A stretch of DNA of 30,016 nucleotides from Lachnospiraceae bacterium UBA3732 (GCA_002372545.1 DFHD01000080.1:529-30544), one strand, 5' to 3'. Positions 7,650 to 16,133 are shown, numbered from the stretch's first letter. Made by a program: numbers and translations. The notes: generated by a model from the sequence alone, not told the origin.

Positions 7650-8948
7650 ATGCGTATCATTCCCCTGACAGAGGAATCCAAGAAAAACCTTTTAACCGAG
7701 CTGGTTAAGAGAAGCCCCGACGATTACGGTGCTTATGAGGAGACAGTAAAGGAAATCGTTGCCAATGTTCATCAGGAAAGAGATAAGGCGGTCTTTGCCT
7801 ATACCGAAAAATTTGACGGTGCAGTCCTGACGCCGGAAACAGTCCGGGTGACCGAGAATGAGATCAACGAAGCATACCGGTCGGTAAATCCTGATCTTAT
7901 CGAGACCATCCGCCGTTCCCGCAATAATATCCGTGATTTCCATGAAAAGCAGAAGAGAAATACATGGATCACCACCAAAGAAAACGGTTCGATCCTCGGC
8001 CAGCGGATACTGCCTATGGCTTCCTGCGGCGTATATGTGCCGGGCGGAAAGGCAGCTTATCCATCCACCGTACTAATGAATGTGGTGCCGGCAGAGGTTG
8101 CCGGAGTGGAAAAGATCATTATGTGTACCCCCTGCAATAAAGAGGGTAAGGTATATCCCACGACGCTGGTTGCGGCAAGAGAGGCCGGCGTAACGGAGAT
8201 TTACAAGGTGGGCGGTGCGCAGGCGATCGCCGCCATGGCTTACGGAACAGAGACCATTCCCAAGGTGGATAAGATCGTCGGACCCGGTAATATCTTTGTC
8301 GCCATCGCCAAGCGGCTCTGCTACGGTCATGTCAGTATCGATTCCATTGCCGGCCCCAGTGAGATCCTTGTGCTTGCTGATGAAACGGCAAATCCGGAAT
8401 ATGTGGCAGCGGACCTTCTTTCCCAGGCCGAGCATGACGAGCTGGCTTCCGCAACCCTGGTGACTACAAGCCGGGAACTCGCGGAGGAAGTATCGGCGTG
8501 GGTCGACAGGTTTATTCCCCGGCTGGAAAGAAAAGAGATTATCCGGAAATCCATTGACCGCTTCGGTTATATCTTTGTCGCGGATAATATGGACGATGCG
8601 GCAGCCTGCGTAAATGAGATCGCACCTGAGCATCTGGAGATCGTGACAAAGGATCCATGGGCAGATATGACCAGAATAAAGAACGCCGGTGCCATTTTCC
8701 TGGGAGAGTATTCCTCCGAACCGCTCGGTGATTACTTCGCGGGACCGAATCATGTCCTGCCCACCAACGGAACGGCCCGGTTCTTCTCGCCCCTCGGCGT
8801 GGATGATTTCATGAAGAAATCCAGTATTATCTGTTATTCCGAGGGGGCGCTCAGAGAGGTGAAGGATGACATCATCACCTTTGCCCGTGCGGAATCCCTG
8901 ACTGCCCATGCGAATTCCATTGCCGTACGCTTTAAGGAGGATGCATGA
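7650..8948 (+). CDS. hisD: histidinol dehydrogenase HisD
   Basis: HisD is a zinc enzyme that oxidises L-histidinol to L-histidine in two NAD-dependent steps, the last of the pathway. The 432-residue length is typical. Visible family segments are SCGVYVPGGKAAYPSTVLM, the NAD-binding and core region VDKIVGPGNIFVAIAK, the active-site SQAEHDELASA, IAPEHLEIV and GPNHVLPTNGTARF, which contribute catalytic histidines and zinc ligands. GAGAAGGAG (about 7632-7640) serves as ribosome binding site. The gap upstream holds a copy of the related intergenic sequence. hisB begins 2 bases after the stop. Confidence 0.97.
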   Translation: MRIIPLTEESKKNLLTELVKRSPDDYGAYEETVKEIVANVHQERDKAVFAYTEKFDGAVLTPETVRVTENEINEAYRSVNPDLIETIRRSRNNIRDFHEKQKRNTWITTKENGSILGQRILPMASCGVYVPGGKAAYPSTVLMNVVPAEVAGVEKIIMCTPCNKEGKVYPTTLVAAREAGVTEIYKVGGAQAIAAMAYGTETIPKVDKIVGPGNIFVAIAKRLCYGHVSIDSIAGPSEILVLADETANPEYVAADLLSQAEHDELASATLVTTSRELAEEVSAWVDRFIPRLERKEIIRKSIDRFGYIFVADNMDDAAACVNEIAPEHLEIVTKDPWADMTRIKNAGAIFLGEYSSEPLGDYFAGPNHVLPTNGTARFFSPLGVDDFMKKSSIICYSEGALREVKDDIITFARAESLTAHANSIAVRFKEDA

Positions 8949-8949
8949 A

Positions 8950-9540
8950 ATGAACAGAACCGCTCACATAACGAGAAAAACATCGGAAACGGATATTGAC
9001 CTTCTGCTTAATCTGGATGGTACCGGAAAGGCAAGAGTGGATACGGGGATCGGCTTTTTCGACCATATGCTGAACAGTTTTGCCAAACATGGTTTTTTCG
9101 ACCTTGAACTTACGGTAAAGGGCGATCTCTATGTAGACAGTCATCATACCATCGAAGATACCGGCATTGTTCTGGGAAAGGCCATCAAGGAGGCGCTCGG
9201 AACGAAGGAGGGCATCAGGCGTTATGCGTCCTTTGCCATGCCGATGGACGAAACCCTTGTGCTTTCCGCTGTGGATCTTTCCGGCCGTCCATATCTTTCG
9301 TTTGATATGCAGTTTTCCACACCGAAGGTGGGATACTTTGATACACAGATGGTAAAGGAATTCTTCTATGCCGTATCCTATGCCGGAGAGATGAATCTGC
9401 ATCTCAGAACCCTTTCCGGAGAAAATGATCATCATTTGATCGAGGCGGCCTTTAAAGCCTTCGCCAATGCGCTTGACCAGGCTTCACAGGCTGAACCCCG
9501 CCTTTCCGGCGGACTTCTTTCCACAAAGGGGGCGCTGTAA
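8950..9540 (+). CDS. hisB: imidazoleglycerol-phosphate dehydratase HisB
   Basis: HisB dehydrates imidazole glycerol phosphate to imidazole acetol phosphate, using manganese. The 196-residue protein is the monofunctional form, without a phosphatase domain. Metal-binding motifs are GFFDHMLNSFAKHG, DSHHTIEDTG and the later GENDHHLIEAAFKAFA. The frame is open from 8908, but AAGGAGG at 8934-8940 is correctly placed only for the ATG at 8950, which also gives the usual N-terminus. The stop TAA overlaps the hisIE start by one base. Confidence 0.96.
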   Translation: MNRTAHITRKTSETDIDLLLNLDGTGKARVDTGIGFFDHMLNSFAKHGFFDLELTVKGDLYVDSHHTIEDTGIVLGKAIKEALGTKEGIRRYASFAMPMDETLVLSAVDLSGRPYLSFDMQFSTPKVGYFDTQMVKEFFYAVSYAGEMNLHLRTLSGENDHHLIEAAFKAFANALDQASQAEPRLSGGLLSTKGAL

Positions 9541-10439
9541 TGGATTATGTATTTTTAACCTGCGGTGACCGTTCCACGGATGAATTTGTGACAGTCATCA
9601 AGGAAAAAAGAGAGAGTTACGGCGGTGTTCTGGTAACGGACATCACGAAGGAACATCCCCGGCTTGAGGATGTAAAAAAGCTGCTTTATGCAGGTGCGGA
9701 TCATGTTGTGGTTACGGATGAGAAGCTCTACGGCGAGACCCACGCCCGGTTTATGGAAAAGGTGATCCGGAGTACCGACGAACTGGATCGGGCTGAAGCC
9801 TCCGGAGAGGCCGAAGGCCCCATTCCCTTCAGTGCATTCAAGGTAAATGGTCAGGGGCTTGTTCCCTGTATCGCCCAGGATGTCAGAACCGGTAAGGTGC
9901 TGATGATGGCCTATATGAATGAAGAGTCCTATAATAAAACGCTGGAAACCGGACTGATGACTTACTGGTCCCGCAGCCGGAATAAGCTTTGGACCAAGGG
10001 CGAGGAATCCGGTCATTTTCAGCATGTGGTGAGCCTTACCATAGACTGTGATAAGGACACCATGCTTGCAAAGGTGGTTCAGGAGGGGCCGGCCTGCCAT
10101 ACCGGTCATGAAACCTGCTTCTTTACCCCTCTGGTGGAGAAGGAGGGAGATACCGCCAATCCGCTTACGGTCCTGCAGGATGTCTATGCCACGATCCTGG
10201 ACAGAAAGGCTAATCCGAGAGAGGGAAGCTACACCAATTATCTTTTCGATAAGGGGATCGATAAGATCCTGAAAAAGGTTGGTGAGGAGTGCACAGAGAT
10301 CGTGATCGCGGCCAAGAATCCCGATAAAGAGGAGATCAAGTATGAGATCGCCGATTTCCTCTATCATGTCATGGTTCTGATGGCTGAACGGGGTGTCACC
10401 TGGGAAGAGATCATGGACGAGCTTGCCAGGAGAGAGTGA
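9540..10439 (+). CDS. hisIE: HisIE with an extra N-terminal segment
   Basis: This bifunctional enzyme performs two steps: phosphoribosyl-ATP pyrophosphohydrolase (HisE) and phosphoribosyl-AMP cyclohydrolase (HisI). Residues about 98-200 are HisI, with TYWSRSRNKLWTKGEESGH and metal ligands DCD (169-171), C186 and C193. Residues about 207-299 are HisE, with the acidic GEECTE (248-253) and IADFLYH. Residues 1-95 are extra compared with a usual HisIE of about 200-230 residues. They contain VLVTDITKEHPRLEDVKKLL and AGADHVVV, which resemble one or two strand-helix units of a HisA/HisF barrel. They are too short for a full barrel, so they may be structural or vestigial. It shares 1 base with hisB. 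Confidence 0.93.
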   Translation: MDYVFLTCGDRSTDEFVTVIKEKRESYGGVLVTDITKEHPRLEDVKKLLYAGADHVVVTDEKLYGETHARFMEKVIRSTDELDRAEASGEAEGPIPFSAFKVNGQGLVPCIAQDVRTGKVLMMAYMNEESYNKTLETGLMTYWSRSRNKLWTKGEESGHFQHVVSLTIDCDKDTMLAKVVQEGPACHTGHETCFFTPLVEKEGDTANPLTVLQDVYATILDRKANPREGSYTNYLFDKGIDKILKKVGEECTEIVIAAKNPDKEEIKYEIADFLYHVMVLMAERGVTWEEIMDELARRE

Positions 10440-10446
10440 ATTTCGG

Positions 10447-10495
10447 AATTGATCTTCAGGATCAATTACGTAGCGAGAGCGTGTCCCGAGGGCAC
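10447..10495 (+). other. two small stem-loops in the hisIE-alaS gap
   Basis: The first is an 8-bp perfect stem (10447-10454 with 10460-10467, loop TTCAG). The second is the near-palindrome GTGTCCCGAGGGCAC at 10481-10495. Neither is followed by a T-run, so they are not clear terminators. No T-box leader is visible before alaS, because the gap is only about 100 bases and lacks the conserved T-box sequence. Confidence 0.4.
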
Positions 10496-10542
10496 AATGC
10501 CATAGAGGAACCGTAATATACAAATTTAAACAGGAGATGAAT

Positions 10543-13197
10543 ATGAGACAGTTTACATCAAAGGAACTCAGAAAGACCTGGAAGGAATTCTATATTGAAA
10601 GGGGACATGTGGACGTAGGCGCCGTATCCCTTGTATCCGACGGATCCACAGGCGTACTCTTTAACGTAGCCGGCATGCAGCCGCTGATGCCTTATCTTCT
10701 GGGAGAAAAGCATCCCATGGGCAAAAGGCTCTGCAATGTGCAGGGCTGTGTCCGCACAAATGATATCGATTCCGTTGGGGATAAGAGCCATGTCACCTTC
10801 TTTGAGATGATGGGCAGCTGGAGCCTCGGCGATTACTTTAAAAAGGAGCGCTGCCAGTGGAGCTTTGAGCTTCTGACACAGGTGTTCGGCTTTGACCGGG
10901 ATCACCTGGCAGCAACCGTTTTTGCCGGTGACGAAAACGCGCCCAGAGATGAGGAGGGAGCAGAGTACCGTATCGCTTCCGGATTTAAGAAGGAAAATAT
11001 CTATTATCTTCCGGCAGAGGATAACTGGTGGGGACTGGAATATGGTCCCTGCGGCCCGGACAGTGAAATGTTCTATATCGCCGATGTGCCGGATTGCGGC
11101 CCCGACTGCGGCCCCGGCTGCTCCTGCGGAAAATATACCGAGCTGGGAAATGATGTGTTCATGCAGTACGAGAAGCATCACGACGGGCATCTCACTCCGC
11201 TGACGCAGAAGAATGTGGATACGGGCTGGGGACTGGAGAGAATCCTTGCCTTCCTGAACGGGACCAAGGATGTATATCAGACCGACCTCTTTACCGAAGT
11301 GATCGCCTATATCGAAAAGACCGCCGGAACAAAGTACGGAGAGGACGAGGCGCTGACCCGCTCCATGCGTATTCTGGCAGACCATATGCGCACGAGCGTC
11401 ATGCTGATGGGAGACGCCGCAAAGCTTCTGCCTTCCAATGTGGGAGCCGGCTATGTACTTCGCCGTCTGATCCGCCGGGCAGTCCGCCATGGCAGGACGC
11501 TTGGTCTCGCAAAGGATCACCTGCTGGAGATCGCAAAGATCTATATTGATAAGGTTTATGATGACAGTTATCCGCTCCTGACGGAAAACCGCTCCTTTAT
11601 CCTTGAAGAGCTGGAGAAGGAAATCCTCCGGTTTGAGAGCACGCTCGAAAACGGCATGAAGGAATATAAGAAGATCCTTGCGGATAAGAAGGCAGCCGGA
11701 GAGAAGGAGATTGACGGCGATTCCGCCTTCTATCTTTATGATACCTTCGGCTTCCCCATTGAGCTGACTGTCGAGATGGCTGGAGAAGAAGGCCTTTCCG
11801 TGGACGCGGCAGGCTTTGACAAGGCCATGGAGGCAGCCAAGCAGAGAGCAAGAGAAAACCAGAGCTTTTCTGCCCGGCTTTCCACAGAGGGAGATCTGTT
11901 CGAAACAGTGGATCCCGCAGCAGGCATGACCTTTACCGGATATACCGGAACATCGGCAAAAAGTAAGATCGCAGCCCTTTCCGACGGGGAGGCGCTCCTG
12001 GATAAGCTGACGGAGGGAATGACAGGCTCCGTACTGACAAACGAGACGCCGTTCTACGCCACCATGGGCGGACAGACAGCCGATACCGGTGAGATCCGCA
12101 CAGCTAACGGCGTATTCAAGGTTGAGGATGTGGTGAAGCTGAAGAGCGGACGTATCCTGCACAGCGGCACCGTGGTTCAGGGCGTGATCGCCGCCGGTGA
12201 GGAAGCAGAGCTTACCGTTGACGTAGAGAGAAGAGGAAGCATCTGCAAGAACCACTCGGCAACTCACCTCCTGCAGAAGGCGCTGAAAACCGTTCTGGGT
12301 GATCATGTAGAGCAGAAGGGCTCCCTTGTTACGGACGGAAGACTGCGTTTCGACTTCTCCCACGGAAGTCCGATGACGGCTGAGGAGATCAGCGCTGTGG
12401 AAACTCTGGTTAACCGGAAGATTGCCGAGGATCTTACCGTCCGGACCGATGTGATGACACTGGATGAGGCAAAGAAGACCGGTGCAATGGCCCTCTTTGG
12501 CGAGAAATACGGCGAAGAGGTTCGTGTTGTCAATATGGGCGACTGGTCCATTGAGCTTTGCGGCGGTACCCATGTGGCGCATACAGGAGAGATCGCGTCC
12601 TTCAAGATCGTATCCGAAACCGGTATCGCTGCCGGCGTAAGAAGAGTGGAGGCGCTGACGGCAAAAGGCGCAGCAGAATACTATGCGGACGTTGAGGCAA
12701 GGCTTCTTTCCGCAGCAAAGCTTCTGAAGACCGATCCCCACAGACTGGATGAAAAGATCACCTCCATGCTGGAGGAAATGAAGGCTCTGCAGAGTGAAAA
12801 CCAGGCACTGAAGGATAAGCTGGCCAAGGCGGCTGCTTCCGATGTTATGGATCAGGTAAAAGACGTGAATGGCGTAAAGATCCTGCCTTTAAAGCTTTCC
12901 GATGTAGACGCCGGCGCCATGCGTACCCTCGGTGATGACATGAAACAGAAGCTTGGTACCTCTGTTATCATCATGGCCGGTGAAAATGCAGGAAAGGTAA
13001 GCCTTCTCGTAATGGCAACAGATGACGCCGTTGCCCGGGGCGTTCATGCAGGAAATATCATTAAGGCGATCGCTCCCATCGTAGGCGGTGGCGGCGGCGG
13101 ACGTCCGAATATGGCGCAGGCCGGCGGAAAGGATCCCGCAGGTATTGACGAGGCGCTTGAGGCGGGCGTAAAGACGGCTGAGGCAAGTATTTCCTGA
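10543..13197 (+). CDS. alaS: alanyl-tRNA synthetase AlaS
   Basis: AlaS charges tRNA-Ala and edits mischarged Ser and Gly. The 884-residue protein has the catalytic class II domain at the N-terminus (QFTSKELRKTW, then VAGMQPLMPYLLG), the editing domain with zinc-binding HSATH (571-575) and CGGTH (673-677), and a C-terminal C-Ala domain ending in GGGGGGRPNMAQAGG. Within the catalytic part the usual GPCGP motif is followed by a cysteine-rich insert (DCGPDCGPGCSCGKYTEL) which I recall as common in clostridial AlaS. An ATG at 10537 is in frame, but CAGGAG (10531-10536) would then touch the start; the ATG at 10543 has 6-base spacing and is preferred. Confidence 0.97.
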   Translation: MRQFTSKELRKTWKEFYIERGHVDVGAVSLVSDGSTGVLFNVAGMQPLMPYLLGEKHPMGKRLCNVQGCVRTNDIDSVGDKSHVTFFEMMGSWSLGDYFKKERCQWSFELLTQVFGFDRDHLAATVFAGDENAPRDEEGAEYRIASGFKKENIYYLPAEDNWWGLEYGPCGPDSEMFYIADVPDCGPDCGPGCSCGKYTELGNDVFMQYEKHHDGHLTPLTQKNVDTGWGLERILAFLNGTKDVYQTDLFTEVIAYIEKTAGTKYGEDEALTRSMRILADHMRTSVMLMGDAAKLLPSNVGAGYVLRRLIRRAVRHGRTLGLAKDHLLEIAKIYIDKVYDDSYPLLTENRSFILEELEKEILRFESTLENGMKEYKKILADKKAAGEKEIDGDSAFYLYDTFGFPIELTVEMAGEEGLSVDAAGFDKAMEAAKQRARENQSFSARLSTEGDLFETVDPAAGMTFTGYTGTSAKSKIAALSDGEALLDKLTEGMTGSVLTNETPFYATMGGQTADTGEIRTANGVFKVEDVVKLKSGRILHSGTVVQGVIAAGEEAELTVDVERRGSICKNHSATHLLQKALKTVLGDHVEQKGSLVTDGRLRFDFSHGSPMTAEEISAVETLVNRKIAEDLTVRTDVMTLDEAKKTGAMALFGEKYGEEVRVVNMGDWSIELCGGTHVAHTGEIASFKIVSETGIAAGVRRVEALTAKGAAEYYADVEARLLSAAKLLKTDPHRLDEKITSMLEEMKALQSENQALKDKLAKAAASDVMDQVKDVNGVKILPLKLSDVDAGAMRTLGDDMKQKLGTSVIIMAGENAGKVSLLVMATDDAVARGVHAGNIIKAIAPIVGGGGGGRPNMAQAGGKDPAGIDEALEAGVKTAEASIS

Positions 13198-13263
13198 TCC
13201 GGTTTGTATAAACATGCACATAAAGCCGGATAAGGCTGATTTTATAAAGAGGAGAAAAGGGTT

Positions 13264-13977
13264 ATGGCAAATGTCGCACTGCTGATCGCCGGCGGATCCG
13301 GCAACAGGATGCATCAGGATATTCCCAAGCAGTTTATAACCGTGAATGAGCGTCCTGTTATTGTATATACACTGGAAGCTTTTGAAAATCACCCGGAGAT
13401 CGATGCGATCGCTGTAGTCTGCATCGAGGGCTGGGAGAATGTTCTCTGGGCATATGCCAAGCAGTTTAATATCACCAAGCTGAAATATGTCGTTCCCGGC
13501 GGAAAGAATGGTCAGGACTCCATCCGGAACGGCGTATATGAGCTGGAGAAGCATTATGCACCGGAGGATCTTGTTCTGATCCATGATGCCATCCGGCCCA
13601 TGGTAAGTGCGGAGATCATCTCCGATAATATCCGTGTGGCAAGGGAATACGGAAATGCCATCACGGTCATTCCCTGTGCGGAAGCCATGATGCAGACAGA
13701 GGATGGTATTGTTTCTGTCGGTTCCTATCCCAGAGACAGACTGAAGAGAACCCAGACGCCGCAGGCCTTCCGGATCGGCGACATCTGCGATCTCCACAGA
13801 CGCGCCCTTGAAGCCGGAATCACTAATTCCGTTGCTTCCTGTACGCTGAAGATCGAAATGGGCGAGCAGGTGTACTTTTCCGCCGGTTCCGAGAAAAACA
13901 TCAAGCTGACCACCGTTGAAGATATCGATATTTTCAAGGCGCTTCTTGTGGCAAAAAGGTCGGACTGGTTAAAGTAA
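13264..13977 (+). CDS. IspD/TarI-family cytidylyltransferase
   Basis: This 237-residue enzyme belongs to the group that transfers CMP from CTP to a sugar- or polyol-phosphate. The nucleotide-binding signature is LIAGGSGNRMHQDIPKQF (residues 7-24), followed by GKNGQDSIRNGV, VLIHDAIRPMVS and RTQTPQAF, all shared by IspD and TarI/Bcs1 enzymes. Both functions are possible. Context argues for a surface-polymer role: the next two genes are an extended SDR (12-base gap) and L-ribulose-5-phosphate 4-epimerase, rather than isoprenoid genes. A role in CDP-pentose or CDP-pentitol formation is therefore inferred. GAGGAGAAAAGG (13250-13261) precedes the start. It is the first gene after alaS, 66 bases away. 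Confidence 0.8.
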   Translation: MANVALLIAGGSGNRMHQDIPKQFITVNERPVIVYTLEAFENHPEIDAIAVVCIEGWENVLWAYAKQFNITKLKYVVPGGKNGQDSIRNGVYELEKHYAPEDLVLIHDAIRPMVSAEIISDNIRVAREYGNAITVIPCAEAMMQTEDGIVSVGSYPRDRLKRTQTPQAFRIGDICDLHRRALEAGITNSVASCTLKIEMGEQVYFSAGSEKNIKLTTVEDIDIFKALLVAKRSDWLK

Positions 13978-13989
13978 AGGAAGTATGGC

Positions 13990-15081
13990 ATGACTGTATA
14001 TGACAGTAAAACCTGGATATCCGATATAGACAGAGTGATGGAAACGCTTCCGGAGCTGGGCAGTCTTGCGGGAAAGAGCGTGCTGATTACCGGCGCCTCC
14101 GGCCTCATCTGCTCCGCAGTAGTGGATATCCTGCAGAGATATAACGATACGCATGAAAAGAAGATCGTTATCCTGGCCGCAGGAAGAAGCAGGGAAAGAA
14201 TGGAAGAGCGTTTCCCCGCTATGGGGAAGCGGCCGGAGTTTCGGTTCATTCCGTATGATGCGGCAAAACCGGATAATGCGATCGGAAAAGAAATAGAGAA
14301 AACAGCCGGAAAAAAGGCTGATTATGTGATCCACGGAGCAAGCAATGCGACGCCGGGACGGATCATCAGCGAGCCTGTGGAAACTATGCTGTCCAATATC
14401 CTTGGCATGAAGGAGCTTCTGGAGCTGGCCAGGGAATCCGGAACGGAACGGCTGTTATATATTTCCTCCTCCGAGGTTTACGGAGAGAAGAATACAGAGA
14501 AGCCGTTTAAAGAGGATGAGTATGGCGCAGTCAACCTTCTGAGCCCCCGCAGCTCCTATCCCATAGGGAAGAGTGCGGCAGAGACCCTCTGCGTATCCTA
14601 TGGCGCGGAATATGGCGTGGACAGTGTGATCGTCCGCCCCGGTCATATCTACGGACCGACCGCCACCCGGCAGGATAACCGTGTAGGCTCCGCATGGCTG
14701 TATTCGGCGGCAAGGGGCGAGGATATCGTGATGAAGAGCGACGGAAGTCAGCTTCGTTCATACGTATACTGCCTGGATAATGCGTCGGCAATCTTAAAGG
14801 TTCTTCTCCGCGGAGAAAGCCTTCATGCATATAATATATCCAATCCGGATTCCATCATCACCATCCGGCAGATGGGCGAGCTTGCCGCTAAGGCCGGAAA
14901 TGTGGCGTTAAGAATGGATGTTCCCAGCGAGGAGGAGAAAAAAAGCTTTAATCCGATGCAAAACAGTTCCCTTGAGGCCGCCGGGCTTCTCGGGCTAGGC
15001 TGGCAGGGATATTTTTCAGCGGATGAGGGGATTGATCATACGGTACGGATCCTGAAGGAGGTTCTATGCTTGAAGAATTAA
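13990..15081 (+). CDS. NAD-dependent epimerase/dehydratase (extended SDR)
   Basis: This 363-residue protein is an extended short-chain dehydrogenase of the nucleotide-sugar epimerase/dehydratase group. The Rossmann motif is TGASGLI (34-40), preceded by VLI. The catalytic residues are the Ser-rich SSSE (159-162) and the Tyr-Lys pair Y190/K194 in YPIGKSAAE. RPGHIYGP and RSYVYCLDNASAILKVLL are typical substrate-domain segments. The glycine pattern GxSGxI is a variant of the usual GxxGxxG. It overlaps araD by 16 bases and follows the cytidylyltransferase by 12. Its likely substrate is a CDP-linked or phosphate-linked sugar, but the sequence does not reveal which. Confidence 0.82.
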   Translation: MTVYDSKTWISDIDRVMETLPELGSLAGKSVLITGASGLICSAVVDILQRYNDTHEKKIVILAAGRSRERMEERFPAMGKRPEFRFIPYDAAKPDNAIGKEIEKTAGKKADYVIHGASNATPGRIISEPVETMLSNILGMKELLELARESGTERLLYISSSEVYGEKNTEKPFKEDEYGAVNLLSPRSSYPIGKSAAETLCVSYGAEYGVDSVIVRPGHIYGPTATRQDNRVGSAWLYSAARGEDIVMKSDGSQLRSYVYCLDNASAILKVLLRGESLHAYNISNPDSIITIRQMGELAAKAGNVALRMDVPSEEEKKSFNPMQNSSLEAAGLLGLGWQGYFSADEGIDHTVRILKEVLCLKN

Positions 15082-15770
15082 AGAAGCAGGTATGCGAGGC
15101 AAATCTTGAGCTTGTGAGACGCGGCGTTGTCATTTATACCTGGGGCAATGTCAGCGGGATCGACCGGGAGAAGGGCATTATGGCCATTAAGCCCTCCGGT
15201 GTGGACTATGACGGCATGAAGCCGGACGATATGGTATTGGTCGATCTGGAAACCGGTGAAAGAGTGGAGGGGGAGTATAAGCCATCATCTGATACGGCGA
15301 CGCATCTGGAGCTTTACCGTGCCTATCCCGAAATCGGCGGTATCACCCACACGCATTCCATCAATGCGGTGGCCTTTGCTCAGGCAGGTATGGATATTCC
15401 GGCTCTCGGCACAACACATGCAGATTATTTCTACGGTCCGATTCCCTGTACAAGAGAATTGACGAAGGCAGAGGTGGACGAAGCCTATGAGAAAAATACC
15501 GGCCTTGTCATTCTGGAATGTCTGAAGGAACGGGGGATCGACCCCATGGCTGTTCCGGGAATCCTGGTGAAGAACCACGGCCCCTTCAGCTGGGGGAAGG
15601 ATGCGGCGCAGTCCGTTTATCATGCTGTGGTCATGGATACCGTAGCGGAAATGAATCTGAAAACGCTGATGCTGAATCCGGATGCCTCTCTTGCCCAGTA
15701 TGTGCTGGATAAGCATTACCGGCGTAAGCATGGGCCGGATGCCTATTACGGACAGGAAAATGTTCAGTAG
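15066..15770 (+). CDS. araD: L-ribulose-5-phosphate 4-epimerase
   Basis: This class II aldolase-fold zinc enzyme interconverts L-ribulose 5-phosphate and D-xylulose 5-phosphate by retro-aldol and aldol chemistry. The 234-residue protein is close to AraD/UlaF/SgbE throughout. The expected residues are present: D76 in YKPSSDTATH, zinc ligands H95 and H97 in THTHS and H171 in KNHGPF, D120 in GTTHADYFYG, and the tyrosines at 227-228 in KHGPDAYYGQ. No arabinose or ascorbate genes are nearby. It sits at the end of the cytidylyltransferase-SDR pair and shares 16 bases with the SDR, so it may feed the polymer pathway rather than sugar catabolism; this is inference. The rpsU promoter starts 4 bases after its stop. 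Confidence 0.93.
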   Translation: MLEELKKQVCEANLELVRRGVVIYTWGNVSGIDREKGIMAIKPSGVDYDGMKPDDMVLVDLETGERVEGEYKPSSDTATHLELYRAYPEIGGITHTHSINAVAFAQAGMDIPALGTTHADYFYGPIPCTRELTKAEVDEAYEKNTGLVILECLKERGIDPMAVPGILVKNHGPFSWGKDAAQSVYHAVVMDTVAEMNLKTLMLNPDASLAQYVLDKHYRRKHGPDAYYGQENVQ

Positions 15771-15773
15771 GGC

Positions 15774-15801
15774 TTGACAATTCATTTCATTATGTTATAA
15801 T
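15774..15801 (+). promoter_or_regulatory. consensus SigA promoter of rpsU
   Basis: TTGACA at 15774-15779 and TATAAT at 15796-15801 are separated by 16 bases; both boxes are perfect. It starts 4 bases after the araD stop and gives rpsU independent, strong transcription. Confidence 0.88.
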
Positions 15802-15855
15802 ATTTGCCGGTGCCGTGTTGCACAACCATTTTACAGCCGGAGGGAGGGTTGGAAG

Positions 15856-16032
15856 ATGTCAAGCGTTATCGTAAAAGAGAACGAAACTCTGGACAGCGCG
15901 CTTCGCAGATTTAAAAGAAACTGCGCAAAAGCGGGCATTCAGCAGGAAATTCGCAAAAGAGAACATTACGAGAAGCCGAGTGTAAGACGGAAGAAGAAGT
16001 CTGAAGCTGCAAGAAAGCGTAAGTTCAAATAA
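15856..16032 (+). CDS. rpsU: 30S ribosomal protein S21
   Basis: The 58-residue protein is basic and begins MSSVIVKENETLDSALRRFK, which is the S21 family N-terminus. It ends with the lysine- and arginine-rich stretch RRKKKSEAARKRKFK. S21 sits near the platform of the small subunit, by the 3' end of 16S rRNA. Upstream a purine-rich AGGGAGGG is at 15841-15848, with GGAAG just before the start. The gene has a perfect promoter and a hairpin terminator, so it is an independent unit between the araD and phoH groups. Confidence 0.97.
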   Translation: MSSVIVKENETLDSALRRFKRNCAKAGIQQEIRKREHYEKPSVRRKKKSEAARKRKFK

Positions 16033-16042
16033 TGCTAACTTT

Positions 16043-16078
16043 CATCGGATCGCGGAGGCGCGGTCCGATGTTTCGTTT
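16043..16078 (+). terminator. rpsU intrinsic terminator
   Basis: A 12-bp stem with one T-G wobble (16043-16054 with 16059-16070) surrounds a GAGG loop, directly followed by TTTCGTTT. A further T-run is at 16084-16089. It lies 10 bases after the rpsU stop. Confidence 0.85.
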
Positions 16079-16098
16079 ATGCATTTTTTGAACCATCG

Positions 16099-16133
16099 CA
16101 GGCATTGGATCCGGTTAGTTAAGAATTGATGTA
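16099..16133 (+). repeat. intergenic repeat, copy before phoH
   Basis: This 35-base stretch matches 2258-2292, before yqeK, at 30 of 35 positions without gaps. Both contain GATCCGGTTA and end in GATGTA. It is followed by the palindrome CCCTGCCGGGCAGGG (16138-16152) and GTTAC. The rest of the 175-base rpsU-phoH gap holds no gene. Confidence 0.55.

Noticed and set aside
10440..10542. T-box riboswitch before alaS
   Set aside because: The gap is too short and lacks the conserved T-box sequence and a terminator/antiterminator pair.
10558..12741. A 727-codon open frame on the minus strand
   Set aside because: It lies fully inside alaS, has no ribosome binding site or recognisable domain, and arises from the codon bias of the real gene.
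13197..13231. Stem-loop after alaS (ATCCGG with CCGGAT)
   Set aside because: The stem is short with a bulge and no T-run follows at once. It may slow transcription but is not a convincing terminator.
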